Part shown: positions 43,789 through 53,638 of the stretch, piece after piece
Numbering within the stretch: the first letter of the stretch is position 1
Layout of the letters: each line of letters begins with the position of its first letter
Assembly: GCA_947258795.1 (NCBI GenBank)
Contig: CAMYJU010000010.1
Coordinates: forward strand, 38,087-102,086
Length of the DNA stretch: 64,000 bases
From: an uncultured Gammaproteobacteria bacterium
Lineage (GTDB): Bacteria > Pseudomonadota > Gammaproteobacteria > DRJJ01
Direction: 5' to 3'
Notes under the pieces: generated by a model
The model's database searches: none
What the model saw: the letters and a program-made list of their open reading frames with translations, nothing else
Told to the model about the DNA's origin: nothing
Position numbers and translations under genes: made by a program

Positions 43789-46548
43789 TTAACCTGCCTC
43801 CGGCCTGGCCTGGGTATTGATACCCGGCTCTTCTGTCAGCTGGTTGTAATCAAACAGCCCGATCACCGGTTTGCCGACGTAATAGCCCTGCGCGTTATCT
43901 ACGCCAAGACTGCGGATCATATCCAGGCATTCCTGCGTTTCGACGAATTCCGCCACCGTGGTCATTTTCAGGCCACGCGCGACGTCGATCAGCGCCTTGA
44001 CAAACAGCTGGTCGTCTTCGTTGTTGTTGATGTCGCGTATAAACGCGCCATCGATCTTCAGGATATCGGCATGTAGTTGCTTCAGGTAGGAAAACGATGA
44101 AAAGCCGACGCCGAAATCATCCAATGCCAGCCGGCAACCCAGTTGCTGGATCCGACGCGCAAATGCGATCGCGCGGCCCAGGTCGTGGATCGCTGCGCTC
44201 TCGGTGATTTCAAAAACCACCTGGCGACGGTTAAAGCGCGCGTCCGCCAGCTCTTCCTCGATCAGTGCCAGCATGTCCGGATCACCGACACTGCGACCGG
44301 ACAGATTGATCGAAAAGCTGACCTGCGGATTGCTGGCGTATTCTTTTTTCATCGCGCGCAGCGCCTTGCGTACAATCACCCGATCGATACGACTGATCAG
44401 CCCGAACTCTTCGGCCAGCGGGATGAACTGGCCGGGCGGGAAGATCTGTCCGTCTTCGGAACGTAAACGCACCAGTACTTCATAACGCGAAATCAGGCGG
44501 TTGCGGGTCGATACGATGGGCTGGTAGGCCAGTATCAGGCGATCATGCTCAAGCGCATCGAGCATGCGATCCTTCCAAGCCAGTTGACTACCGATGGTCT
44601 TTTTCGTCATCGCACGCTCGTCATACAGATGCAGGCGATCGCGGCCAGTCTGCTTGGCTTCGTACATCGCGCTGTCGGCCTTGGCCAGCAACTCAATCGG
44701 CGCTTCGCCGTGCACCGGATACAGCGCCATGCCGATACTGACCGTGGTGTTCAGCACCTTACCACCATAGGTCGGCTTGAGACTGTTGATACCCTTCATC
44801 AACTCCAGGCCACGCCCCATGGCCTGCTCTTCGGTCACGCCGAGTAACGCGATACTGAACTCGTCGCCGCCAAGCCGCGCGATCAGGTCGGTACTGCGTG
44901 CCACACGCCGCAGGTAACCGGACACCTGGATGATGACCTCGTCACCCGCTGCATGACCGGCCGTATCATTCACCAGCTTGAAATGATCCAGATCGATCAA
45001 CAGCACCGCACCAGTGGTGCCGTTTCTGAGCGCCAGATTGATTTCGCGCTCCAGGTCTTCGAGGTAACGGCGCCGGTTGGACAGGCCGGACAGATGGTCA
45101 AAATTGGCCAGACGCAACAAATGGTCTTCATCGTTCTTGATCTTGGTGACATCGCGCGCGGTGCCGCGATAACCCTGGAACCGGTTGCCCTTGTAGAATG
45201 GCACGGCGTTGATCAGGATGCAGTAACGAATGTCGTCTGCCGAGTTGACCCAGATTTCGACATCACGGAACGGCTCGTGAAACTGCTTGTCCCTGACCAG
45301 TCCGGAAAACACGGCCAGGGACTCGTTGCTCAGGATCTTATCCAGGCGTTTGCCAATCAGCTGCTCAGGGTGATAACCGAGTACGTCTTTGACGCTCATC
45401 GACATATAGGTGACATTGCCGTCCGAATCGGTTTCCCATAACCAGTCTGACGAACTTTCGGCAAAGTCGTGAAAGCGCTGCTTGGATGTGGCTTCTTCCT
45501 GCTGTAACTGTTCCAGCCGGCGCTGCATTTCATTCAGGGACCTGGACAACACACCGATTTCATCGCGGCTGTTGATACTAATTTTGGTGTGGTAATCACC
45601 ATGCTGAATGGCCCGGGTTGCCTCGAGTAATTGCTTGATCGGCACGGCCAGCCAGCGGCGGCTGATCGCGATCCCGGCCAGCACCACTACCAGCAGGATC
45701 AACAGTGCCAGCCAGGCCGCGACCCTGGCCAGCTCGATGAAGGGCTGCCAGAGCCGGTCTGCCGCCATTGCCACGACCAGCCTGGCAACGACCTGGCCAC
45801 CCGGGTAGTGATGGATCGGGTACATCCTGCCGATGTGGGTTTTACCCTCGACCGGGAAGCTGAGTTGTCGTTCCGGGTCCGCCTTGCCCTGCAGGCTGCC
45901 CAACTCAGGCTGGTTAGCGAAATTGCTGCCAATCACCGACTCACCATTGATCAGTATCACACCGGTACCCATCAAGCGTGCCAGTGACTCGATACTGGCG
46001 TCATCGATTTTCTCGGCCAGTAGCAGCAAACCGGCATGCTCGCCATTCAGGCCGGTTATCGGCAGCACGTCGATACGCAGGAAGGTTTCGGCCACAAACG
46101 CAAAACCGGCAGCCGGTGAGCGCGTCTGTCCCGCGCGGGCGACCAACTGGCTGATACTGTCGCTGCTGATCACCTGTGGCGTAGCCAGTCTGTCATGACG
46201 CGCATACACGGCCCGGGTAACCGGCTCGGTCTGCAGATAGAGAACCACCAGCTCCATTTTATTGCGGTAGCCTGTCCTGTTGACCAGCTGTTGCACCTTT
46301 TCCTTCTTTGTATCCAGGCGCAACCCCTGCGACGGCAACTGCTCGACGAGCTCCTGCGCCTTGCGGCGTAAATGCAGCTCAGCCTGCTTCTGATGTTCCT
46401 CAAAGACGTCGCGCGCATGCAGGATGCGCATATCCAGTTCCTGGTCCAGGTAATCGTCGAGCAGAATATAGACTACCGCCGACACACCAGCCAGCACTGC
46501 GAAGACCAGTGTAATCACGAACAGGGTGTTTTTTTGTTCAATTCTCAT
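43789..46548 (-). CDS. Membrane GGDEF/EAL protein with periplasmic CHASE4-like, HAMP and PAS domains
   Basis: A 919-residue bifunctional c-di-GMP protein. Helix 1 is at about 9-30; the periplasmic region of about 240 residues is CHASE4-like (tentative); helix 2 is at about 270-290. HAMP, PAS (FAESSSDWLWETDSDGNVTYM), GGDEF with intact RLGGDEF, and EAL follow. The EAL catalytic set looks complete: EVLVRL (E), NLSGRS, ITESA, LDDFGVGFSS, LKIDGAF, AEFVET and NAQGYYVGKP. Both synthesis and breakdown are thus possible. It has no regulator partner nearby; it faces argH tail to tail. Confidence 0.93.
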   Translation of the reverse strand: MRIEQKNTLFVITLVFAVLAGVSAVVYILLDDYLDQELDMRILHARDVFEEHQKQAELHLRRKAQELVEQLPSQGLRLDTKKEKVQQLVNRTGYRNKMELVVLYLQTEPVTRAVYARHDRLATPQVISSDSISQLVARAGQTRSPAAGFAFVAETFLRIDVLPITGLNGEHAGLLLLAEKIDDASIESLARLMGTGVILINGESVIGSNFANQPELGSLQGKADPERQLSFPVEGKTHIGRMYPIHHYPGGQVVARLVVAMAADRLWQPFIELARVAAWLALLILLVVVLAGIAISRRWLAVPIKQLLEATRAIQHGDYHTKISINSRDEIGVLSRSLNEMQRRLEQLQQEEATSKQRFHDFAESSSDWLWETDSDGNVTYMSMSVKDVLGYHPEQLIGKRLDKILSNESLAVFSGLVRDKQFHEPFRDVEIWVNSADDIRYCILINAVPFYKGNRFQGYRGTARDVTKIKNDEDHLLRLANFDHLSGLSNRRRYLEDLEREINLALRNGTTGAVLLIDLDHFKLVNDTAGHAAGDEVIIQVSGYLRRVARSTDLIARLGGDEFSIALLGVTEEQAMGRGLELMKGINSLKPTYGGKVLNTTVSIGMALYPVHGEAPIELLAKADSAMYEAKQTGRDRLHLYDERAMTKKTIGSQLAWKDRMLDALEHDRLILAYQPIVSTRNRLISRYEVLVRLRSEDGQIFPPGQFIPLAEEFGLISRIDRVIVRKALRAMKKEYASNPQVSFSINLSGRSVGDPDMLALIEEELADARFNRRQVVFEITESAAIHDLGRAIAFARRIQQLGCRLALDDFGVGFSSFSYLKQLHADILKIDGAFIRDINNNEDDQLFVKALIDVARGLKMTTVAEFVETQECLDMIRSLGVDNAQGYYVGKPVIGLFDYNQLTEEPGINTQARPEAG

Positions 46549-46754
46549 TCTGACTTATCGTGAACCACATCCGGGTTTATACCAACGTCCGGCCGTAGGC
46601 CTGGTACCAAGTGCCAATCTCCAGGTTAGCGGCAGTAGACGCCTGTTACACCAAACTATAAGGCGTATCTTTTACCATAGTTAACAAATGGCTTTTTGCC
46701 AGCGCTGTTCTCTGATTTAATCGGCCGTACCCGTACTATTTGAAGGACAACACG

Positions 46755-47123
46755 ATGAACAAGCAGGCTCTTGAACCCTTACGCGAGCGTCTTGCCGCTT
46801 TTGCCGCCAATCGTGACTGGGACCAGTTTCATAGCCCTAAAAACCTAAGTATGGCACTTATTGCCGAGGCTGCAGAGCTGGTTGAGCACTTCCAGTGGCG
46901 CAGTGAACAGCAGAGCGCGGAACTGGACACCACCACCCATGACGCGGTGGCGCTGGAGCTGGCGGATATCTTCATTTATCTGATCCGTATCGCTGATAAA
47001 CTGGATGTGAATCTGATTGAGACCGCTGAGCGCAAGATTGCGATCAACGAGTCGCGCTACCCGGTCGACAAGGTCAAGGGTTCTGCGCGCCGTGCATCGG
47101 AATACGAAACCGGTCAGGATTGA
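46755..47123 (+). CDS. MazG-like nucleotide pyrophosphohydrolase
   Basis: A 122-residue all-helical NTP pyrophosphohydrolase (MazG/dCTPase-like). Metal-binding EAAELVEHFQW (about 34-44) and ELADIFIYLIRIADKL (about 71-86) carry the ExxE and ExxD motifs. Such enzymes hydrolyse non-canonical or excess (d)NTPs. ATG 46755 is chosen because GAAGGA lies 7 bases upstream. The divergent partner is the GGDEF/EAL gene, with a 206-bp gap in which only AT-rich spacer is seen. Confidence 0.9.
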   Translation: MNKQALEPLRERLAAFAANRDWDQFHSPKNLSMALIAEAAELVEHFQWRSEQQSAELDTTTHDAVALELADIFIYLIRIADKLDVNLIETAERKIAINESRYPVDKVKGSARRASEYETGQD

Positions 47124-47274
47124 CTAAATAGGTGTCAATAACCCGTCATATTCTGTTCGTTTTACTAATAACAAGGTTAAAGTATTGAAACAGATAGTCG
47201 CTAACTCATCTAGAACCGATTGAGTGGCTACACAGAGCCGGGTTACCGGCCTCACAACAGGGAGCAATACCTGC

Positions 47275-48075
47275 ATGAGCGAGAATGTGAAGGAAATACT
47301 GGACCAACTGAGTCTGACCGACCTGCTGTCCGATTGCCCGCTGGCGGTACTGGTCGAGCATCAGGGCCAGGCCATCTGGGCGAACAGCGGCTTTCTGACC
47401 ATGCTTGGCATGGATCAGCTCGACAGCGAGGACGCACGCGTCGGTGCACTGATGAGGGCCAGGGAGTCGATCGAGCTGAGTAATGAACAGGGACAATCCA
47501 GCTTCCTATCGCACCAGGTCCAGCCTGGCAAGGACGACAGCGCAGCGGTGATGCACTACTTCGCTGACCAGACCGCACTGTACACCATGCAACAACAGGT
47601 CGATGCACTGCAAACAGAAGTTGAACAGTCACGCCTGAAAGACCCGATCACCGGCCTGCTGACCCGTCGTGCGATGCTACTGAGCCTGGAACCACAGGTG
47701 TCCCGTTCACGCCGCTATAACAACAGCCTGTCAGTCGCCCAGATGACCGTGGAATTCGAACCGGGCACGGATAACTCTTCAGTTGGTATGAAAATCAGCC
47801 AGTTACTGAAAGACCAGTTACGCTGGGCCGACCTGATCGGGTTGTTCGAGGAAAATAATTTTGTCATGGTACTGCCCGAAACACGACTCGAGGATGCCGA
47901 AAAATTGGCCGGAAAACTATGTGAGCGGCTGTCGGACATTGCCGGTGTCACGGCCTCGCACCTGGGTATTACCGAGTGGCGCAAGGGCGATAACGCGGCC
48001 TCACTGCTGCAACGCTCGCATGAGGCGATGGAAAAGGCCAGTAGCGATCAGGCCAGCTGTGCAATTGCCAGCTAG
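47275..48075 (+). CDS. PAS plus degenerate GGDEF-domain protein
   Basis: A 266-residue soluble protein. A PAS-like N terminus (LLSDCPLAVLVEHQGQAIWANSGFL) is followed by a short coil and a GGDEF-fold domain (LKDPITGLLTRRAMLLSLEPQVSRSRRYNNSLSV). The active-site motif is lost: at the expected place it reads LIGLFEENNFVMVLP, so cyclase activity is unlikely; it may bind nucleotide or act as a scaffold. ATG 47275 is chosen because GGGAG lies about 10 bases upstream. It precedes cyaA in the same direction across a 235-bp gap with no clear feature. Confidence 0.82.
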   Translation: MSENVKEILDQLSLTDLLSDCPLAVLVEHQGQAIWANSGFLTMLGMDQLDSEDARVGALMRARESIELSNEQGQSSFLSHQVQPGKDDSAAVMHYFADQTALYTMQQQVDALQTEVEQSRLKDPITGLLTRRAMLLSLEPQVSRSRRYNNSLSVAQMTVEFEPGTDNSSVGMKISQLLKDQLRWADLIGLFEENNFVMVLPETRLEDAEKLAGKLCERLSDIAGVTASHLGITEWRKGDNAASLLQRSHEAMEKASSDQASCAIAS

Positions 48076-48310
48076 GATCCGAAAGCCGCCTTTCTTTATA
48101 AAAAAATCATTTATATAGAATGTTCGCTGATGGCCGATATAAGGGGAGACTCTAATCTATTCGTGGACTCGTATCTTGCATCTGAACAGTCCAGCTTCTG
48201 CGTTGCGAATCTTCGCAATCGCAAGCTACTACGGGCGATTCGTTCCTTGAATCAGAACAGTTTAGGTCACAATCTACGTCGTCCAGAATATATCAGAGGC
48301 TCCCAGGGTC

Positions 48311-51154
48311 ATGAGCGAAGCCAAAAAAATAACTGACACTGAAATACCACACCTGGCCGATCTGCGCCAGATCAAGCGCCGTTTCATGGCGCTGAACACT
48401 GAACGCCTGAAACTGATACGCAATGCGCTCAAGGACCATCAACGACTGTTTGTCGAGGTCCTGCCGCTGCTGTTCCATGTCAATCACCCGGCCCTGCCTG
48501 GTTATGTGTCCGACAAGACCCCGATCGGGGTGGCCGACTACAATCCTGGCAAACGCTGTCTGTCAGAAGTGCGCACCCTGTCGCGCGAGTTCAAGTACAA
48601 GCGTCGCGCGATGCGCGTCTACCATATCCAGTCGCTGTACCTGATGGGCAGCACGGGTACGGTCGCCTATTCCCGCAAAAGCGATTTCGATATCTGGGTG
48701 TGCTACAACCCGGAGCTGGACCAGCAGGAACTGGACGAGCTCGACCAGCGCTGCAAGCAGATCGCAAAATGGGCCAAATCGATCGGCCTGGAAACCAATT
48801 TTTTCCTGCTCACGGCCGAATCCATACGCCGTGGCCGCATCGAAACCATGTCCGAGGAGTCCAGCGGCACCGCGCAATACATGCTGCTTAAGGAGGAGTT
48901 TTACCGCACCGCCGTGCTGCTGGGCGGCCGCTACCCGGTCTGGTGGCTGGTACCACCGGATCGTGAGTATGACTACTACAAGTACATCCAGATGCTGTAC
49001 GATCAGGACCTGGTCTATCAGTACGAGGTCATGGATTTCGGTGACCTGGCCTTTATCCCGGCCGGGGAATTCTTCGGCGCCACCCTGTGGCATCTGAACA
49101 AGGCCATCCATTCGCCCTACAAGTCGGTGTTGAAGCTGCTGCTGATGGAGGCCTACGCAAACGAATACCCGCATACCGATATGCTCGCGACGCGCTTCAA
49201 ACGCGCGGTTTACGAGGGTGAAACCCAGATCGACAAAATGGACCCGTATGTGCTGATTATGCAAAAGGTCGATGAGTTTCTGAAATCCGAAAACGACCCG
49301 GAACGACTCGACCTGGCACGGCGCTGTTTTTATTTCAAGGTCAATGAAAAAATGAGCGTGCGCCGCACCCGTAACATCTCGCGTCGCTACGAGGTCATGG
49401 ATGAACTGCTCAAATGCTGGGACTGGGAACACGATTACCTGCTGGTACTGGACTCGCGTCGCACCTGGAAAATTCACCGCGTGATGGACGAGGCCAAGCT
49501 GATTACCAATGAGCTGATGCGCAGCTATCACAAGCTGTCAGAGTTTGCGCGCAAGCATTCAGATCAACCTGACATCATGCAGAACGACCTGAACCTGCTT
49601 GGCAGAAAACTGTATGTCGCGTTTGAACGCAAGGCCGGCAAGGTAGACCTGATCAATCCCGGTATTTCTATCGACCTGTCCGAGGACAAGTTGTCATTTG
49701 TGCAGACGGAAACCGATGGCGTCAGGTCCTGGGCACTGTATCGAAACGATATATCCGAAGCGCTGTCAGTCAAGGTGCAGCCGCTCAAGCGCAAGCATAA
49801 CCTGATAGAGTTACTGGTCTGGTGCCATTTCAACAAACTGGTCAGTTCCCAGTCACTGCTGACCATCCACCGGCATGACCAGACCGAATCCAACCGTGAG
49901 GCACTGGCGATACTGGATGCCCTGGACCGGCTGTTCCCGGATGGCCAGACCGGCGAGGTCATGATCCAGGATGTCAACCAGCCGCCGACCATACACACCG
50001 CGCTACTGTATATGAACGAAGGCGTTGATCCGCTGGAAAACTATTCCAGGCAGGGCATACATTTGACCAGCAACCGTTCGGACTCGTTATGTTATGGCGG
50101 CTTCTGGAAAAACCTGGCGGTGAACTGCGACCTGGTCATACTGAACAGCTGGGGTGAGGTGATGACCTTCCACTACGAGGGCGATACCGCCGTACTGGAT
50201 TGCCTGTCTGACTATTTTGCCTGGATCCCGGTGTCCAGTCGCCAGCTTCCCGCAAAGCTGCATGTACGCAGCTTCTCAACGGCGCGCGGGACATCGATCG
50301 CATCACGTATACAGGAGCTGTATAACAACCTGTATCATGTCTATTACAAGAATATCATCATCAGCAATCCGCGCTATGTGATGCGGCTTGGCTATGATTA
50401 CTATCTGGGTCAGGTAGAAAACGATGTGCCCCGCTTCCAGCATATCGGTACCGAAGCCAACTTGCTCGCAACACTGGGACAAAGCCAGGAAACCTTCAGC
50501 AATATCGTATTCGATAATTACACACACAAGGACTTTCCGATCGGCCCGCTGTTCCGTTATAACCAGCCGGACACCATCCAGGTGATGTACCAGGTCAATC
50601 ACCTGGATGTAAGACTGTATATCTTTGACGAAATGGGTTCACTGTTCTATCAGGACCTGCCGTTCCACAAAGAAGAGTCGCTGATGAGCCAGCTACAGCG
50701 TTTTCTGAACTCGACCATAAACCGGCGCACGGCTCGACTGAACCAGCCGGAAAACAACTTACTTGCGAATGAAATCGAGTTCTTGCATATCCATACCAAC
50801 CAGAATGGCAAGCTGGTTGCCAAACATAAAACACCTGACCAGGCTTACCAGCAGGATTATCTTGGTATTCAGGTTATCGCCGACCACCTGGGCGAACACA
50901 ACAAGGACATCACCCTGTATTGCGACAACCAGGAATTCTCGTATATGGAATTTGGTGAGAAGCTCTATACAGAAGTCGCGCGCTATGTTTTGTCCAGACG
51001 TAGAAACGGGCAGCGTTATCCGATCTACATTACCGACATGGACCTGACGCAATCCGTTCGCAATCAGGATAACAGTGGCATGCAAACCGTGCACTACCTG
51101 AACTATAAGAAGCTGATCGAGCAACGCCTGAATATTGCACTGGACGCACTGTAA
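48311..51154 (+). CDS. cyaA: Class I adenylate cyclase
   Basis: Makes cyclic AMP from ATP; cytosolic, membrane-associated in enterobacteria. The 947 residues cover the catalytic N-terminal half (YLMGSTGTVAYSRKSDFDIWVC with the DxD metal site, FGDLAFIPAGEFFGATLWHL, SPYKSVLKLLLMEAYANEYP) and the regulatory C-terminal half. Start ATG 48311 has AGGG/GAGG-type bases (GAGGCTCCCAGGGTC) close upstream. The regulatory partner Crp is not encoded here. It converges on the DUF302 gene with a 42-bp gap. Confidence 0.97.
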   Translation: MSEAKKITDTEIPHLADLRQIKRRFMALNTERLKLIRNALKDHQRLFVEVLPLLFHVNHPALPGYVSDKTPIGVADYNPGKRCLSEVRTLSREFKYKRRAMRVYHIQSLYLMGSTGTVAYSRKSDFDIWVCYNPELDQQELDELDQRCKQIAKWAKSIGLETNFFLLTAESIRRGRIETMSEESSGTAQYMLLKEEFYRTAVLLGGRYPVWWLVPPDREYDYYKYIQMLYDQDLVYQYEVMDFGDLAFIPAGEFFGATLWHLNKAIHSPYKSVLKLLLMEAYANEYPHTDMLATRFKRAVYEGETQIDKMDPYVLIMQKVDEFLKSENDPERLDLARRCFYFKVNEKMSVRRTRNISRRYEVMDELLKCWDWEHDYLLVLDSRRTWKIHRVMDEAKLITNELMRSYHKLSEFARKHSDQPDIMQNDLNLLGRKLYVAFERKAGKVDLINPGISIDLSEDKLSFVQTETDGVRSWALYRNDISEALSVKVQPLKRKHNLIELLVWCHFNKLVSSQSLLTIHRHDQTESNREALAILDALDRLFPDGQTGEVMIQDVNQPPTIHTALLYMNEGVDPLENYSRQGIHLTSNRSDSLCYGGFWKNLAVNCDLVILNSWGEVMTFHYEGDTAVLDCLSDYFAWIPVSSRQLPAKLHVRSFSTARGTSIASRIQELYNNLYHVYYKNIIISNPRYVMRLGYDYYLGQVENDVPRFQHIGTEANLLATLGQSQETFSNIVFDNYTHKDFPIGPLFRYNQPDTIQVMYQVNHLDVRLYIFDEMGSLFYQDLPFHKEESLMSQLQRFLNSTINRRTARLNQPENNLLANEIEFLHIHTNQNGKLVAKHKTPDQAYQQDYLGIQVIADHLGEHNKDITLYCDNQEFSYMEFGEKLYTEVARYVLSRRRNGQRYPIYITDMDLTQSVRNQDNSGMQTVHYLNYKKLIEQRLNIALDAL

Positions 51155-51196
51155 CCCGGCTACCTGTACCTGTTGGTACGGGCAGCCAGTCATACT

Positions 51197-51655
51197 TTAT
51201 TCCGCTTTTCTGACGTCTTCCATAATCGATTTGAGATCGTTCTCCCAACGCATGAACTGGGTGCGCAGTTCCGGTGCCGGGAACAGCTCGGACAGAGAAC
51301 GCGGGTGCAATGCCACCAGCAGGGTGTTGTCCTCTTCGGCAAAGATCACCACCTGTAACGGCAGGTAGGCGTACAGGCCCGGTTCCTTTTTCGTCATCTG
51401 GTCGACCTCGTTTTTCTTCGCAAAGAATACCAGGCGGTATTTGTCGGTCTTGTAACCGGAGCCGGTCAGGCCGATATCCACGCGTTGCACGCGCGTGATC
51501 TGGTAGCCATGCGCCAGTATCGACTCCTGCAGCGCGGACATCGCTTCCGGAAAATACAGTTTCGACCTGGCCATCATCAGCCCTTCGGCTGACGCCGGCA
51601 TCATCATGGTCAACTGCGACGCTATCAACAGAATGGCAGCAAATAGCTTTTTCAT
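51197..51655 (-). CDS. Secreted DUF302-domain protein
   Basis: A 152-residue periplasmic protein: signal peptide (cleavage likely after ASA before EGLMM) and a DUF302 domain (FPEAMSALQESILAHGYQITRVQRVDIGL, VVIFAEEDNTLLVALHPRSLSELFPAPEL). DUF302 proteins occur widely in sulfur- and copper-related loci, but their function is not established. The start overlaps the stop of the upstream cytochrome c/DUF302 gene (ATGA at 51655-51652), so the two are co-translated and probably work together. Confidence 0.88.
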   Translation of the reverse strand: MKKLFAAILLIASQLTMMMPASAEGLMMARSKLYFPEAMSALQESILAHGYQITRVQRVDIGLTGSGYKTDKYRLVFFAKKNEVDQMTKKEPGLYAYLPLQVVIFAEEDNTLLVALHPRSLSELFPAPELRTQFMRWENDLKSIMEDVRKAE

Positions 51656-52689
51656 AGCGTCACCTCTTCCAGAATGGCTTCATAGGTCGCGCGCATCTGC
51701 TGACAAATGCGATCCAGCTCCTCGTTATTGAAGCTTTCACTGATCGCCTCGGGATTCATCGCAAACACACTAACCTTGTCGCCCTCCTTAACCAGCGTCA
51801 GTCGACAGGGCAGGAACAGGCCGATACGCGGATCGAGCGCCAGCGCCTTGTTCAGCAGCGCAAAATTACAGAAATACACGATCACCTTGTCCGGACTCTC
51901 GGAACCTTCCTTGACCATACCCTGCTCGAACTTCTGCACCCGGATCAGCTTGAAGTTAGCCGCTATCACCGCCTCCTTGACCGACTCCAGCACATCATTA
52001 ATCGAGCCCTCCGCTTCGGAAACGATGAACGGTGCCATCGCCTCGCCTGCTTCTGGTTTGGCATGTTTTTTCTTCAGTGTGCGCACAAATGCGACCATGT
52101 CACTGATCTGCTGTTCGGACAGGCCCTGTTCCAGGTATGAAGGCATCGGCGTACCCTTACGACCATAGGCCAGCGCCTGCCACAGCATCTGGTCGGTAGA
52201 CGCGTCCTGGAACGCGGCGTTACTGAGCGAGGTTGCGATAATTGCCGCATCGCGCGGGCGTGAGAAGGTCACACCGGTACCCTTGCCGCCTTCACCCCTG
52301 GCGCCATGACAGGCAGCACAGTGTTGCTGGTACAGCTTGGCACCGCGTTTTAGATCGCCCTGGATAGCTTTCGGGACTTTTACCGGTTTGGCCGGCTCGG
52401 ATACAAAGCCACGTATGGTCTTGATCAGGGCCGCCAGCTGCGCATCGCTCAGATACGGAAAGGCCGGCATCACCCGACCCGGACGACCATTACGAATGCT
52501 CTTAATCAGGAACTCGTCGCTGGCATCACGCTGAAAATCCGGCAGCGACAGCGGTACACCGACACCGCCCTGGCCATTCTTGCCATGGCAGGCCTCACAC
52601 ATGTCCTGGTAGAGCAGGTCGCCATTCGGCACCGCGAGCACAGGGGCTGCAAATCCCAGCAATACTAGAGAGATAAGTATTTGTTTCAT
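51652..52689 (-). CDS. Dihaem cytochrome c fused to a DUF302 domain
   Basis: A 345-residue secreted protein: signal peptide (hydrophobic to APVLA before VPNGD), two c-type haem domains with CEACHG (about residue 30) and CAACHG (about 110), and a C-terminal DUF302 domain (NDVLESVKEAVIAANFKLIRVQKFEQGM and NKALALDPRIGLFLPCRLTLVKEG). Electron transfer to an unknown partner is the likely role. ATG 52689 begins MKQILISLVLLG, a clean signal peptide; ATG 52707 would add six residues. It is first of a two-gene unit whose second gene is DUF302 only. Confidence 0.9.
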   Translation of the reverse strand: MKQILISLVLLGFAAPVLAVPNGDLLYQDMCEACHGKNGQGGVGVPLSLPDFQRDASDEFLIKSIRNGRPGRVMPAFPYLSDAQLAALIKTIRGFVSEPAKPVKVPKAIQGDLKRGAKLYQQHCAACHGARGEGGKGTGVTFSRPRDAAIIATSLSNAAFQDASTDQMLWQALAYGRKGTPMPSYLEQGLSEQQISDMVAFVRTLKKKHAKPEAGEAMAPFIVSEAEGSINDVLESVKEAVIAANFKLIRVQKFEQGMVKEGSESPDKVIVYFCNFALLNKALALDPRIGLFLPCRLTLVKEGDKVSVFAMNPEAISESFNNEELDRICQQMRATYEAILEEVTL

Positions 52690-52888
52690 ATTAAATATCG
52701 CATTCATATAAGTATTTTAGCAAATTCTAAATATATTGCTATGATTTGGGTCAAAATTTATCCACAGCTTATGCTTTTTTCAGTACAGGGTGGTTATGTG
52801 CCTAGTTTATCGACCGGACTGGTAATTGCTTCACTGATTATCAGTAAGCATAAAAAATCGCTGTCATTATGAGCTGCCCTGGGCAGTT

Positions 52889-52929
52889 GTCATTGCGGAA
52901 AGTGCGCAGCACCTGTGCGAAATCCATCG
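52889..52929. repeat. Partial copy of the GTCATTCC-type dispersed repeat
   Basis: 41 bases starting GTCATTGCGGAAAG that match 6539-6579 with about seven differences. The counterpart terminus is not obvious, so it may be a half-element. It lies in the 301-bp gap between the cytochrome c/DUF302 gene and tag. The remainder of the gap is AT-rich near the cytochrome end and has no clear ORF. Confidence 0.6.
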
Positions 52930-52990
52930 GCGGGTCTGGGCAAGCATGAGTACCCTATCCACCGTCCCGGTGGCTCAGGGCAACTCCATT

Positions 52991-53602
52991 TTATTGTCCC
53001 GGGCGTTTGAATTTCTTGCGTGCCTGATCCACTTTCTTTCTATACACGCACTTCTCGACATGATCGTTGATCAGACCCATGGCCTGCATGAATGCGTATA
53101 CCGTGGTTGGTCCAACAAATTTCCAGCCCAGCTTTTTCAGATCCTTAGACAAGATAGTGGATTCCGCTGAAATAGATACGGTTTGCGGTTTGGCCAATTG
53201 CCTGGGGTCGGGCTCGTAGCGCCAGAAAAACGCAGCCAGTGAGCCCTCCTGTTTGACCAGGTCCTGGGCCCGTTTGGCATTATTGATGACTGCTTCAATT
53301 TTGCCTCGATGTCGAACGATACCTTCGTCCTTGAGCAGACGATTGACGTCACGTTGTGTGAAACGGGCTATTTTGTTGAAATCGAAATGATAAAAGGCAA
53401 TACGAAAGTTTTCGCGCTTGGCCAGAATAGTACGCCAGCTCAGCCCGGACTGAAAACCTTCCAGGCATATTTTTTCAAACAGGCGCTGATCATCATTGAC
53501 CGGGTAACCCCATTCTTTATCGTGATAGTCAAAAAACTCCGGCGCGGCACTACACCAATCGCAACGTGATTTACCATCAGCGCCTTTTACTGTTTTGCTC
53601 AT
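52991..53602 (-). CDS. tag: DNA-3-methyladenine glycosylase I
   Basis: Removes 3-methyladenine from alkylated DNA. The 203 residues match Tag: RCDWCSAAPEFFDYHDKEWGYP (zinc-binding cysteines and the aromatic pocket), ICLEGFQSGLSWRTILAKRENFR with the catalytic-pocket glutamate, GIVRHRGKIEAVINNAKRA, and the zinc-binding NDHVEKCVYRK at the C terminus. It precedes a thioesterase gene on the same strand, 36 bp apart, with no evident functional link. Confidence 0.97.
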   Translation of the reverse strand: MSKTVKGADGKSRCDWCSAAPEFFDYHDKEWGYPVNDDQRLFEKICLEGFQSGLSWRTILAKRENFRIAFYHFDFNKIARFTQRDVNRLLKDEGIVRHRGKIEAVINNAKRAQDLVKQEGSLAAFFWRYEPDPRQLAKPQTVSISAESTILSKDLKKLGWKFVGPTTVYAFMQAMGLINDHVEKCVYRKKVDQARKKFKRPGQ

Positions 53603-53638
53603 ACTTCCTCCATGTTATCGGACAGTAAAGTAGATTTA

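Noticed and set aside
48130-48336. ORF of 68 codons just before cyaA
   Set aside because: It overlaps the cyaA start in another frame, has no family and no good ribosome site.
48563-49531. 322-codon minus-strand ORF inside cyaA
   Set aside because: Shadow of the conserved adenylate cyclase reading frame; no family.
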